Positions 12,965 to 24,945 of a stretch of 64,000 nt of DNA are shown here, piece by piece (the first letter of the stretch is position 1; each line of letters begins with the position of its first letter). Position numbers and translations under genes: made by a program. The notes under the pieces were generated by a model. That model was given only the letters and a program-made list of their open reading frames with translations. It searched no databases and was not told the origin of the DNA. This DNA comes from Panopea generosa (Eukaryota; Mollusca; Bivalvia; Adapedonta; Hiatellidae). Location: contig CM055901.1 in NCBI GenBank assembly GCA_029582155.1, positions 50,411,206 to 50,475,205 of the forward strand, given 5' to 3'.

Positions 12965-14830
12965 CACAATATTCTTCAAAGCTAAATTATAGTATCAACA
13001 AAACTGACAAGACAAACAGTATCAAAACCAAATCTAATTATGATAATTATGAACAAACTGACAAAGTGTTCAGATTTTACGCCAAATTATTGTGTGGACA
13101 ATGTGTACAGTTTCCATAATCAAATTATGATATCAACAAATTAATAAGGTGTACAGTCTTCAAAATTTCAAAGGCAAATTATGATATGAACTAACTGACA
13201 CAATATACAGATATCAAAGCCAAATTATGAAATGAACAAATGGACAGAGTAAACAGATATCAAAGCCAAATTACTGTACGAAGGAATGGACAAAGTATAC
13301 AAATATCAAAGTCAAGTTATTGTGTGAACAAACTGACAAAGTATACAGATATGAAAGCTAAAATATTGTATGAACAAATTGAAAAAGTATACAGATATGA
13401 AAGCCAAATTATTGTATGAACAAATTCACAAATTGCAGTGTCTTCGAAGGCAAATTATAGTAATATTATGTACATAATGTTGACAAAAACCTTCAAAGAC
13501 ATTTATTTATTACTTATTATGGTATGGACACACTGACAAAGTATACAGAAATCAAAGATTTCAAAGCCAAATTATGATATGAACTAATTGATACAATATA
13601 CAGATATCAAAACCAAATTATGGTATGCACAAATGGACAAATTATATTGATATCGAAACCAAATTATGACATGAACAAAGTCACAAAAGTGTACAAATTT
13701 CAAAACCAAATTATTGTATGACCAAATTGGCAAAATCACAGCATCAAAACCTAATAATGGTATGCACTAACTGACACAGTATACAGATATCAAAGCTTAA
13801 TAATGGTATGAACTGACTGACACAGTGTACAGATAACAAAGCCTAATAATGGTATGAACTAATTGACACAGTATACAGATAACAAAACCTAATAATGGTA
13901 TGCACTAACTGACTCAGTGTACAGATATCAAAGCCTAATAATGGTATGCACTAACTGACACAGTGTACAGATATCAAAGCCTAATAATGGTATGAACTAA
14001 CTGACACAGTGTACAGATATCAAAGCCTAATAATGGTATGCACTAACTGACACAGTGTACAGATATCAAAGCCTAATAATAGTATGAAATAACTGACACA
14101 GTGTACAGATATCAAAGCCTAATAATGGTATGAACTAACTGACACAGTATATAGATATCAAAGCCTAATAATGGTATGAACTGACACAGTATGCAGATAT
14201 CAAAGCCTAATAATGGTATGAACTGACACAGTAAACAGATATCAAAGCCTAATAATGGTATGAACTGACACAGTGTACAGATATCAAAGCCTAATAATGG
14301 TATGCACTAACTGACACAGTATACAGATAGCAAAGCCTAATAATGGTATGAACTGACTGACACAATGTACAGATACCAAAGCCTAATAATGGTATGAACT
14401 AACTGACACAGTGAACATATATCAAAGCCTAATAATGGTATGAACTAACTGAGACAATATACAGATATCAAAGCCTAATAATGGTATGAACTAACTGACA
14501 CAGTGTACAGATATCAAAGACTAATATTGGTATGAACTAACTGACACAGTGAACAGATATCAAAGTCTAATAATGGTATGAACTGATACAGTGTACAGAT
14601 ATCAAAGCCTAATAATGGTATGAACTTACTGACACAGTATACAGATATCAAAGCCTACTAACTGACACAGAGTACAGATATCCTAATAATGGTATGAACT
14701 AACTGACACAGAGTACAGATATCCTAATAATGGTATGAACTAACTGACACAGTAAACAGATATCAAAGCTTAATAATGATATGAACTAATTGACAAAAAT
14801 GCAGGGTCTTTGAGGCCAAATTACGGAATA
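12965..14830. repeat. Minisatellite, 46-bp unit, homogeneous core with decayed edges
   Basis: The core unit (13740-14790) is CCTAATAATGGTATGAACTA followed by ACTGACACAGTGTACAGAT and ATCAAAG, 46 bp. Several units have lost an internal 8 bp. The left part (12965-13740) has the same 46-bp register but diverged monomers such as CAAATTATTGTATGAACAAA. The core is therefore the youngest part. Confidence 0.92.
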
Positions 14831-15498
14831 TATACACAATGTAAACTAGACTTTCAAAAGTACTAGTTATCACTTAACAAAATAAAAACATTACCCACAA
14901 AAACATTTTTTTTTTCTGCTCAGCAAAATCACAGTTATAACATACTATTGTTATTCAAAAGGTAACAACTTTGATATCAAGTTCAATAATAAGTCTTACA
15001 AGTGAAGGACAATAGTTTTGTAATTGTTTAAATTAATATCTGACTAACTAAGAAGTTCAGTGTGCAGTGTATTGCTCTACTGTCATGGCATAATGATGAC
15101 ATGCTTTCACAGGCCCGTGAGAGTGTATTACAACAAACATGACCCTACCGTGAGAGTGTATTACAACAAACATGACCCTACCGGCAATTAAACTGGGGAC
15201 CTATTAGCTAACCACTGCAACTCTTTTTGAATTCTTCAGGTTCAAAATTAATTCTTGATTGACCTTTCTTATCAGTTATAAAGATGCTATTCACCTTAAT
15301 ATACAGGTGGTCCAAAATTCAATATATCTCAAGATGGGGATCATCAAGCATGATTTAGAGCTGCCAGATACTGTGGCAGTGCCCCAAAAATGCATGCTGG
15401 GACATATAAATGAGAGAGATAAGAAACCTATGTGGCACCAGCAACTGGTACAAGATCCACAAATGACCTGTCAACCTCTATCTGATATCTATTTATAG
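14831..15498. other. Non-coding spacer with a 33-bp duplication
   Basis: A perfect 33-bp tandem duplication (GTGAGAGTGTATTACAACAA...) lies at 15117-15182. The frame at 15259-15498 (79 codons) has no recognisable domain. Confidence 0.55.
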
Positions 15499-15556
15499 CC
15501 TCTATTGTTCCACAACACATCTGGAAGAGGCAGCCCTGGATGCAGTAATGGTACAG
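15499..15556 (+). CDS. Candidate internal exon, 58 nt (weak)
   Basis: Seen: an acceptor-like ATCTATTTATAG precedes position 15499 and a consensus donor CAG|GTAAGG follows 15556. Two of the three frames are open throughout; one reads LYCSTTHLEEAALDAVMVQ. Nothing is recognisable as a protein family, and the pyrimidine tract of the acceptor is poor. This could easily be chance, because a donor of this quality is expected occasionally in 64 kb. Listed because there is so little other coding evidence in the window. Confidence 0.15.
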
Positions 15557-16553
15557 GTAAGGTCACAATGGTCTCTGTTACAAAGATAGTGTGCCTGATA
15601 GAGATGAATTATGGGCTACTGATATATGTGTGAATGAAGTGGGCTTTTTTTTTACTTCCAAGTTTCAGAAAAATACTAGTATCTGTCAAATATACCAAAC
15701 GGCACAGACAGTCAAATATCAAATGCACTATTAAAATCATAATTAAACAGTTAATTGTGTAATGTATGCATTTTGACATAAAGTGTTCGTTTTTTAATCA
15801 AAATTTATTCATCATTCTTGAAGTTGCTTGGAAATAATACCCAAGTTAATGATTATATTCATATAATCGCCAGAAAAAAATGAACAAGATAAATCAGAGC
15901 ATGATGGCTGTTTGAAGACAGAAGTTTGAAAAAAGGGAAGGCAGTGATCTTGGAGCGACAGCCTTAGTCTGATTCATGAGATAACAGACAATGAAGATCT
16001 GGCGGTGTTGATGGTGTTATCACCAGTGGGGCTGATGATGGTGATGACTGAAAAACAATTCACTGAGTAAATAGTTTACAGTTATGGTCTTATGTTTGCA
16101 GAATGACGTGGTTTCATGCGCTTTGTAGTAATAGTAGTCATTTTTCCACCTATTGTTTCTCACTAAGTTTTTTGAGCACGGGCGAGAATGGTTAATTATT
16201 TTAAAGAGAACAAAACATCTTGTGTTAGAACTAATTTTACAATGATGGGCTTGAAATACATGTACATTATTTTGTATTAGTTTTGTAGTTCTGGGTAAGG
16301 ATAATTTGAGGGAGAGAATGAAGTTATAATTGCTTTTTTCAACACTTTAAATATTATAACACTCAGTTGTATAGATAGAGGCAAAGTATCACCATTGGAA
16401 ACAGGAAATGCTTCCGCGGAGGTAGACACGTAATGGCAGTTATAAATAACCCTTGTTTCTTCTTTAAAAATGCATTTTCCTTATTTTAATGCTCATCATT
16501 TAAATGGCATCTTTGATGTGTTTTGAACATTTTGAAAGCATTGTCATGTTTAG
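15557..16553. other. Non-coding spacer
   Basis: AT-rich, no recognisable gene or repeat. A short GATGGTG-rich patch lies near 16010-16045. Confidence 0.5.
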
Positions 16554-16741
16554 TTTATACTAATTTATTTTAGCTCTATTGCAATGAAAGCTCAGAGCTT
16601 CTATGAACAGTTCTCAAGTCTGCTTCCTGGGTAGAACCAGTACTGAATGTTGTTTTATAAGAGACATCGGTTCAAGTTAGGGATCGAACCCACAACTTCT
16701 GGCGTGAGCGGCCGACAATATATCCAATACACTATCGTCCT
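16554..16741 (-). mobile_element. tRNA-derived SINE, family A
   Basis: Minus-strand head: A-box-like GATAGTGTATTGGATATATT and B box GGTTCGATCCC, the closest to the tRNA consensus in this family. Body contains TACTGGTTCTACCCAGGAAG. Closely matches 2736-2921 from the tail (TTATACTAATTTATTTTAGC) to the head. Confidence 0.85.
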
Positions 16742-17104
16742 GCTTGTCATGTTTGAATTGTGTTATTAGAAAAGTCGATTCTTGGAAATTGGGGCATGAA
16801 TACATGATAACGGAAGTCTTTTTTCACTTTGTCAACAGTGTACACACCGAACGGAAAAAAATCTCTTATATGACAAATGACCCCTACTTTTCTCATCTTA
16901 TTTTGGTAGTGCAGAGGCTGGCAATTGTAAAATGTAAGTTTCACTTCTTTCATTTTGGTCTCCTTATCACTAACAAGCTGTCAAAGTTTATTATTTACTA
17001 TAGAATAAAGAACAAAAATCAAGACCTCAGAATGAATAAAGATACAAACATCCCTCCTTCTACAAAGAACTGGTAAACTGTTGCACAGAAGGTCTTTTGA
17101 CCAA
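16742..17104. other. Non-coding spacer
   Basis: Open frames of 110 (+) and 68 (-) codons overlap each other. Neither has a recognisable motif, so neither is called. Confidence 0.4.
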
Positions 17105-17230
17105 GTTTGCCTTTAACCTTCCCACATACTCAGAAACTTGTGACCAATCGTCAGGTAGACTACGGCAGATCCAGATCGGGGATTAGAACTCACAATCCCT
17201 GGTTTAACAGTCAGACGTGAAATCAAGGCT
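17105..17230 (-). mobile_element. tRNA-derived SINE fragment, family E
   Basis: On the minus strand, GTCTGACTGTTAAACCAGGG then GAGTTCTAATCCCCG resembles the anticodon-to-T arm of a tRNA, followed by a SINE-like body (TCACAAGTTTCTGAGTATG). Only one copy is seen here, so the assignment rests on the tRNA resemblance. Confidence 0.45.
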
Positions 17231-18310
17231 TGAGAATTAACATAATAACTTCTTTTATATAAAGCAATTTTTAACACAAGAGAGGTTTTATAGTTTGGAT
17301 AATGATTCATTCACACTGTTAGCTTGCCTTACATGTCAGCGATATCATTTCCAAAGACTATAGACCCAGATCAACTAGCATTTTCATCAATATCTGCATT
17401 GTTTGGCTGATAATTACAAAATGTTTTGTATATCTATTCCAAATAGTTAGGAATTATCCAAAAACAAAGAAGGAAAGGTTTAGCTAAGAAATTAAGAGAG
17501 ACAAGGTTTAAAAGAAAGTAATATGTACTTAGTTGTACAAATTAGAAAATATTACCCAAATAATGATAGGCAAGAAAGAGAATAGAATGTAGATGCTGAT
17601 GAAAGAACAAACTCAGGAAATGGTTGCATTTGCTAAATGAGCACATCAATGAGCAATAAAAGAAAAATGTCAATGGGAAATTTATTTCTGGAAATGCACA
17701 ATATAACGAACATACGGCTGGCTGAACAGAAATGACAATGCCATTGTTCATTTTCGAACATTATAAATTATGTTATCACAGCATGATTTCAACAGGATAT
17801 ATATTTCAAAACCTATTTATGAACAAATAATGTAACATTGTAACTCCACAGCATGATCCAAAACAACACATTGTAACTTCTATTTTGGAACATCTATTTC
17901 AAGATACTCTATGTTACGATACTGGCATCAAGATTCTCCTTTGTTTTTAATGTATATCTGAGATTTCAGCACAAAATAATACTAAATACCTATTATTACA
18001 TTACCACGGTAACCACAAACTCTTATTATCGAAACTATATCAGTTATCCACGTAAGTATCAGTTTGTCAATAATTCTATTACCGGTAATTATAACTTACA
18101 GTTTGCTGGTTTAAGATGATTGCAAAGTATCAAAACAGCCAAATTCTTCTAAAGGGGTTTCTACTTGAATAAAAAACAAAACAAAACAAAATACACAAAA
18201 AAATCTTAGAGGTGGTTACCATTTACAACAAATGAACACAACTAAAGCATGAAAGTTCTGCAGAATTGCATGAGGAACCTCATTAAGGCATTAAAGCAAA
18301 ATATGTTTCA
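17231..18310. other. Non-coding spacer
   Basis: AT-rich sequence with no supported gene. A CAAAA-rich patch lies near 18175-18195. Confidence 0.5.
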
Positions 18311-18311
18311 T

Positions 18312-18465
18312 TGTCATGAATCTTGCCTTTGTTTTGCTATTGACAATATTGTTTTGATTGCTTGTCATGAATCTTGCCTTTGTTTTGTTATTGACAATAT
18401 TGTTTTGATTGTTAGTCATGAATCTTGCCTTTGTTTTGCTATTGACAATATTGTTTTGATTGTTT
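18312..18465. repeat. Triplicated 51-bp tandem repeat
   Basis: Three nearly identical units start at GTCATGAATCTTGCC (18313, 18364, 18415), period 51 bp. Because 51 is a multiple of three, a 72-codon frame runs through it with a 17-residue repeat; no independent evidence supports translation. Confidence 0.93.
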
Positions 18466-18469
18466 GAAT

Positions 18470-18625
18470 CATTAGCATCATTGTAATGCCATCAAGGGCT
18501 AACAGACATGACTCAGCAAACCATTACCACAGCTCACGCATCTTCACAAGTAACTGGTCACTTCCCACTTGAAGCAGCGGTGAGAAAAAAATGATGATGA
18601 CAACTTTCGGGTCATGTCATATTCA
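18470..18625 (-). mobile_element. SINE family C, partial
   Basis: Matches the family C body, which is complete at 46536-46803: ATGCCATCAAGGGCTAACAG, then CTTCACAAGTAACTGGTCAC, then CCCACTTGAAGCAGCGGTGA. The tRNA head is not recognisable. Confidence 0.7.
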
Positions 18626-18834
18626 CAGAATTTCATAAAAATATTTAAAGTTAATGAGCAGATCCATGTTTCAGCTTTTGGTAAGTGACCTTACCTTTGC
18701 TCCCGATAAAACTTTTTTTAAAACAAAATATATAGTAATTGGACTACTTTAATACTTTCAGTAACAATGTCACCTAGACATTATTTGGCTCAAAAGCAAT
18801 TCAAATTTCAAATCATTTTTTTGTTCTTACCTTA

Positions 18835-19222
18835 AGGCCTTTTTCCATGGCGCATATTATTCTGACGGTTTTGGCGCCTAAATCACAGGGGTTTGTATAC
18901 ACGCGCTACCTTGGTAAAAATCGCTTACACTATCTAACATACTTTCGTTTCCAGCGGCGCTGACTAATAACTGCACAGACAAAAGTTGCCAGTATAGGCG
19001 ATTTTTCTACGCTTGCCTGTATGTACAATGCATGGAAATACACTTTGGATGGGCACTACACAATAAATACATGTGTATTTCAAGGCACGTGCCTCTATAA
19101 ACTCTGCTCAGACAATCTGCATCATGGAAATTGATTGTCTGTGCGCCTGTTAATACTGCGCAACAAAAAGTAGCTTAGGGAAAAAACAGCACAGAAAAAA
19201 TACGTGCCATGGAAAACGGGCT
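18835..19222. mobile_element. PIF/Harbinger-type MITE, 388 bp
   Basis: The left end AGGCCTTTTTCCATGGCGC and the reverse complement of the right end, AGCCCGTTTTCCATGGCAC, are imperfect terminal inverted repeats. A 3-bp direct TTA flanks the element on both sides (18832-18834 and 19223-19225). A TTA/TAA 3-bp target duplication is the known hallmark of PIF/Harbinger elements. There is no transposase, so it is non-autonomous. Its GC content is higher than its surroundings. Confidence 0.78.
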
Positions 19223-19225
19223 TTA

Positions 19226-20123
19226 CTCCAAATAATTAAATGTCAACTTTGCTTCCGGGTGGTGACCATTTTGAATTTGAGAAACTGACAATAGGGTCAT
19301 TCACATGAATCTTAGTCAACATTAATTTGAAAAATGGTTTCTGTGGAAATTAGTTTTGTTTACAGTTTTTGTTTTTAACTTATCTATTTTACATCGATTG
19401 TGCAACAAGTTTTAACAACTTAGACAACTCACGCTCAGTCTTCATGTACTAAAGTATAATGCAGATAAAGCATCTTGCTCAAGGTCACTACAGGTAACCT
19501 TGACAGAAGATCAAACCCCATAATCCCTCGATCCTGGCCCTATACGCTTTATCATTAAACAACTCGCTCTACACAGCAGCTTTATTGAAATATATGCTGC
19601 AATGACCAGAAAAAATGTGAAAGAACACCACCTGAGAAACATTACAACCACCTTTCAATAACTCTTCCTGTTTTAGAGAAGTCATTTAAATAGAATGTGG
19701 AAAGACTGTTTTACTTAAGTCACCTGACATTTATATCACTTCTGTAACTCGCAGCACTTAAATAAATGAACGCTGCCCACATATTTGTATGAAATTAGTG
19801 AGCACACTAGCTTGCAGGAAACATTGTCAGTTGATCTGAACTGGCTACAATGTGTGCAGTTAAATTTATGATAATGCAGATAAATCTTTGCACGCTGGGA
19901 GTGCCACAGAGAATGGAAGTGTTCAGTGTTATGGTGGGAGGTGTTCATCTTTATTTAGCAGAAACATTTTGTTTTTAAGTAATTTATGTCTTTTCAAATC
20001 GATACTGTTTCTCCTACAGATATTTAATAGATCATTAATGCTAGAATATTATATATATATTGCCAGAATACAGGCCTAATTGTTATAAAATTTACTATAA
20101 TACTCTATGTGTTAGTTTACACA
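19226..20123. other. Spacer with one SINE-like fragment
   Basis: At 19447-19560, GCATCTTGCTCAAGGTCACT and a minus-strand GGGGTTTGATC block resemble a tRNA-derived SINE. The remainder shows no gene. Confidence 0.45.
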
Positions 20124-20316
20124 AATACTAATATATTTTAGTTTGATTGTGAAGACAACTCAAAGCAAATACATTATGAATTGCTCTCAAGTCCACTTTC
20201 TTGGCAGAACCAGTACTGAGTGTTATTATTTGAGGGACCTTGGGTAGAGCTGGGGATCAAACCCACAACCTCTGTCATGAGTAGCAAACAGCCCTATTCT
20301 CTACAATACCGCCCCA
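20124..20316 (-). mobile_element. tRNA-derived SINE, family A
   Basis: Minus-strand B-box-like GGTTTGATCCC, body with CAGTACTGGTTCTGCCAAG and tail ACTAATATATTTTAG. More diverged than the copies at 2736 and 16554. Confidence 0.8.
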
Positions 20317-20519
20317 CTTTATACTTATTGTATTAAAATACATCTTATAAATATTCTATTTTAGGGATTAAAATATCATCATTGGTTGAGATTCTACACA
20401 TCATTTTCATTATTTTTTGCAGTTTTCATTAATCTACATCATTAATATAAGGAAGTACATCATGTTTTTTTAAAACTTCAAACTGAGCAAAAACATTTTT
20501 TCTAATAGATAATAACTAT

Positions 20520-21110
20520 TTATATTATATATTTCCTGAGTCCATATTGCAATAAGAATATCTATTTACTTTAAACATACCAAAATAACATATTAAAAAG
20601 AGATTACATTACTTACCCACATGCCCTGGTTTAGACTGAAATAGATTTCCCGATAAAAATGTATTATAATTATTTTATGACGTATCATATGAGTCATGTG
20701 ACTGCAATATGATTTAGAATTGATCCATCATTATTGGTTACATGTCAATGAATTAGTTTTGTTTTAGAAAGTTTTCGAATGATGAAATAAAGGTGATAAA
20801 GGTGTATAATGGGTGATTTTTATTTTTAGAATGAGATTTCATCTCAATTTCATCTCTCCAATTAAAAAAAAATGCTTGTCACATTTCAGCAAAAGTTGAA
20901 ACACCAAATCATTCCCTTTATTTTTAAAATATAATGAAATGTGATCAGCTTTGTAGTCATCTTAATGTTTTTATTTTTTTTAACTTTTTTAGCAATTACC
21001 CTACTCCCACCTTGCTGGAAAGATTTCACTTTAATATGCAGAACAAGAGCACCGTAAGCAGTTGCAGACGCTCTTGTTAAACCAATAAAATAGGTCAAGG
21101 TCAGTCACGT
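20520..21110. repeat. Dispersed repeat, copy 1 (second copy about 38885-39580)
   Basis: Shared blocks in the same order include AAACATACCAAAATAACATA, AAATAGATTTCCC, GAGTCATGTGA and ACACCAAATCATTCC. Ends and class are not determined. Confidence 0.6.
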
Positions 21111-22264
21111 AAAACAAAACAATACTTTAACATGATGCTGATCAGATGAAATTAGATTTTAAAAAAACCCAATCAAAACAAAAATCTTTAACCTCCTTTA
21201 GTTTAAGAGTATATAAATAAACTATGAAAACTTAGGTAAATGGTAACTGAACTTATTCGTACATGTACATTGTTTTATAATATAATAAGAATGTGTTTAA
21301 GAAGTTTAAACATTATAATAAAATTTTATGCAGGTTGTTGAGAAAAAAAGAAAAAGCTGAGCTAAACATAAAACTAACTAGATGATGACAACGACGCCCG
21401 GGTCAGGACAATGGCTTTTCTTTCTTTTTTTTTCAAAAAGACAAGCTAAAAATGTACCAAGACAAGACTCTACTTTGGTTCACATACTGTAAGCTGGGAA
21501 TGTGAGTTCCGGATGCATTTAATCATTTAACCATTTTTAAAACCAATTTGTTTGTTCATTACAAATTCATACATTGACCCTATAATAACATTAGGTTTGT
21601 GATTTTTTTAGTGTTTTTTTCTGTGATTTTTTGTTCATTTGGTTCTTGTTTTCTTTTAAATGTCTTTGTATGTTTATATATATATATATATATATGTATG
21701 TATCATTCTTACAACTGTATAAGTTGTATATAAACGTTTGTGACTTCCCATGATCATGTTTATTACTTATTGAATTGTTGCTCTGTATTATGTCAAATAT
21801 GTTTTGCATTGTGGATTGGTGGTCTAGATTGCAAAACAAGCAGACATTTACATCAATATATCCCACACTGTGGGGTGTTATATTCTGATGTTTTGAGCTC
21901 TGAACTGGAAAATGAAAACTCCCTCATAGCAAATAAAGGCATCACTAGACCAATAGTATTGGAAGATCTGGAAACGAAAATTTCATAAAATTGGTTATTT
22001 GGTTTCATTGAAATTTGGTTATTTGGTTTCATGGTAACAGAAAAAACTATTAAAAATGTAAATTTCTTTATAAAACAAGAAGAAAGATACTCAATAAATA
22101 TATGGATGTTGTGTATGATAAAAGCCAATGTCATTTTAGTTTCAAATATCCAACGGATGCGATTTATTACGCCCACCATCAACGCACAATATAGAGTGCC
22201 ATGTAATGAATCATCCCCAATTACAGCTACCCAATTGAGACTGAAAGACAGTGATGACAGCAGG
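21111..22264. other. Non-coding spacer with an (AT)n microsatellite
   Basis: A TA dinucleotide run lies at about 21674-21695 and a T-rich run at 21418-21433. Open frames on both strands between 21591 and 22374 overlap each other and run into the following array; no domain is recognisable. Confidence 0.45.
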
Positions 22265-24945
22265 AAACTGGGAAACAGTTTGGTACAATACAAAGCACCA
22301 CAGAAGTCAAATATAAACCCTACAAGGATAACTGGGAAACAGTTTGGTACAATACAAAGTGCCACAGAAGTCAAATATAAACCCTACAAGGATAACTGGG
22401 AAACAGTTTGGTACAATACAAAGCGCCACAGAAGTCAAATATAAACCCTACAAGGATAACTGGGAAACAGTTTGGTACAATACAAAGTGCCACAGAAGTC
22501 AAATATAAACCCTACAAGGAAACTGGGAAACAGTTTGGTACAATACAAGGTGCCACAGAAGTCAAATATAAACCCTACAAGGATAACTGGGAAACAGTTT
22601 GGTACAATACAAAGCGCCACAGAAGTCAAATATAAACCCTACAAGGAAACTGGGAAACAGTTTGGTACAATACAAGGTGCCACAGAAGTCAAATATAAAC
22701 TCTACAAGGATAACTGGGAAACAGTTTGGTACAATACAAAGCGCCACAGAAGTCAAATATAAACCCTACAAGGATAACTGGGAAACAGTTTGGTACAATA
22801 CAAAGTGCCACAGAAGTCAAATATAAACTCTACAAGGATAACTGGGAAACAGTTTGGTACAATACAAAGTGCCACAGAAGTCAAATAAAAACCCTACAAG
22901 GATAACTGGGAAACAGTTTGGTACAATACAAAGCGCCACAGAAGTCAAATATAAACCCTACAAGGATAACTGGGAAACAGTTTGGTTCAATACAAGGTGC
23001 CTTAGAAGTCAAATATAAACCCTACAAGGATAACTGGGAAACAGTTTGGTACAATACAAAGCGCCACAGAAGTCAAATATAAACCCTACAAGGATAACTG
23101 GGAAACAGTTTGGTACAATACAAAGTGGCACAGAAGTCAAATATAAACCCTACAAGGATAACTGGGAAACAGTTTGGTACAATACAAAGTGCCACAGAAG
23201 TCAAATATAAACCCTACAAGGAAACTGGGAAACAGTTTGTTACAATACAAAGAGCCACAGAAGTCAAATATAAACCCTACAAGGGTAACTGGGTAACAGT
23301 TTGGTACAATACAAATGCCACAGAAGTCAAATATAAACCCTACCAGGATAACTGAGAAACAGTTTGGTACAATACAAAGCTCCACAGAAGTCAAATATAA
23401 ACCCTACAAGGATAACTGGGAAACAGTTTGGTACAATACAAAGCGCCACAGAAGTCAAATATAAACCCTACAAGGATAACTGGGAAACAGTTTGGTACAA
23501 TACAAAGTGCCACAGAAGTCAAATAAAAACCCTACAAGGAAACTGGGAAACATTTTGGTACAATACAAAGTGTCAGTCAAATAAAAACCCTACAAGGATA
23601 ACTGGGAAACAGTTTGGTACAATACAAAGTGCCACAGAAGTCAAATATAAACCCTACAAGGATAACTAGGAAACAGTTTGGTACAATACAAAGTGCCACA
23701 GAAGTCAAATATAAGCCCTACAAGGATAAAAGGGAAACAGTTTGTTACAATACAAAGAGCCACAGAAGTCAAATATAAACCCTACAAGGGTAACTGGGTA
23801 ACAGTTTGGTACAATACAAATGCCACAGAAGTCAAATATAAACCCTACCAGGATAACTGAGAAACAGTTTGGTACAATACAAAGCTCCACAGAAGTCAAA
23901 TATAAACCCTACAAGGATAACTGGGAAACAGTTTGGTACAATACAAAGCGCCACAGAAGTCAAATATAAACCCTACAAGGATAACTGGGAAACAGTTTGG
24001 TACAATACAAAGTGCCACAGAATTCAAATAAAAACCCTACAAGGAAACTGGGAAACATTTTGGTACAATACAAAGTGCCACAGAAGTCAAATATAAACCC
24101 TACAAGGAAACTGGGAAACAGTTTGGTACAATACAAAGTGCCACAGAAGTCAAATATAAACCCTACAAGGAAACTGGGAAACAGTTTGGTACAATACAAA
24201 GTGCCACAGAAGTCAAATATAAACCCTACAAGGATAACTGGGAAACAGTTTGGTACAATACAAAGTGCCACAGAAGTCAAATATAAACCCTACAAGGATA
24301 ACTGGGAAACAGTTTGGTACAATACAAAGTGCCACAGAAGTCAAATATAAACCCTACAAGGAAACTGGGAAACAGTTTGGTACAATACAAAGTGCCACAG
24401 AAGTCAAATATAAACCCTACAAGGAAACTGGGAAACAGTTTGGTACAATACAAAGTGCCACAGAAGTCAAATATAAACCCTACAAGGATAACTGGGAAAC
24501 AGTTTGGTACAATACAAAGTGCCACAGAAGTCAAATATAAACCCTACAAGGATAACTGGGAAACAGTTTGGTACAATACAAAGTGCCACAGAAGTCAAAT
24601 ATAAACCCTACAAGGAAACTGGGAAACAGTTTGGTACAATACAAAGTGCCACAGAAGTCAAATATAAACCCTACAAGGAAACTGGGAAACTGTTTGGTAC
24701 AATACAAAGTGCTAAAGAAGTCAAATATAAACCCTACAAGGAAACTGGGAAACAGTTTGGTACAATACAAGGTGCCACAGAAGTAAAATATAAACCCTAC
24801 AAGGAAACTGGGAAACAGTTTGGTACAATACAAAGTGCCATAGAAGTCAAATATAAACCCTACAAGGAAACTGGGAAACAGTTTGGTACAATACAAGGTG
24901 CCACAGAAGTCAAATATAAACCCTACAAGGATAACAGCAGGGATG
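22265..24945. repeat. Minisatellite, 63/64-bp unit, about 42 copies
   Basis: The unit is TATAAACCCTACAAGGATAA, CTGGGAAACAGTTTGGTACA, then ATACAAAGTGCCACAGAAGT and CAAA (64 bp). A variant with GGAAACTGGG is 63 bp. Long runs of the 63-bp variant keep one frame open, which explains frames of up to 166 codons on both strands near 24500-25030. An internal higher-order duplication of about 505 bp is present. The array's right edge touches a DIRS-like element. Confidence 0.95.
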
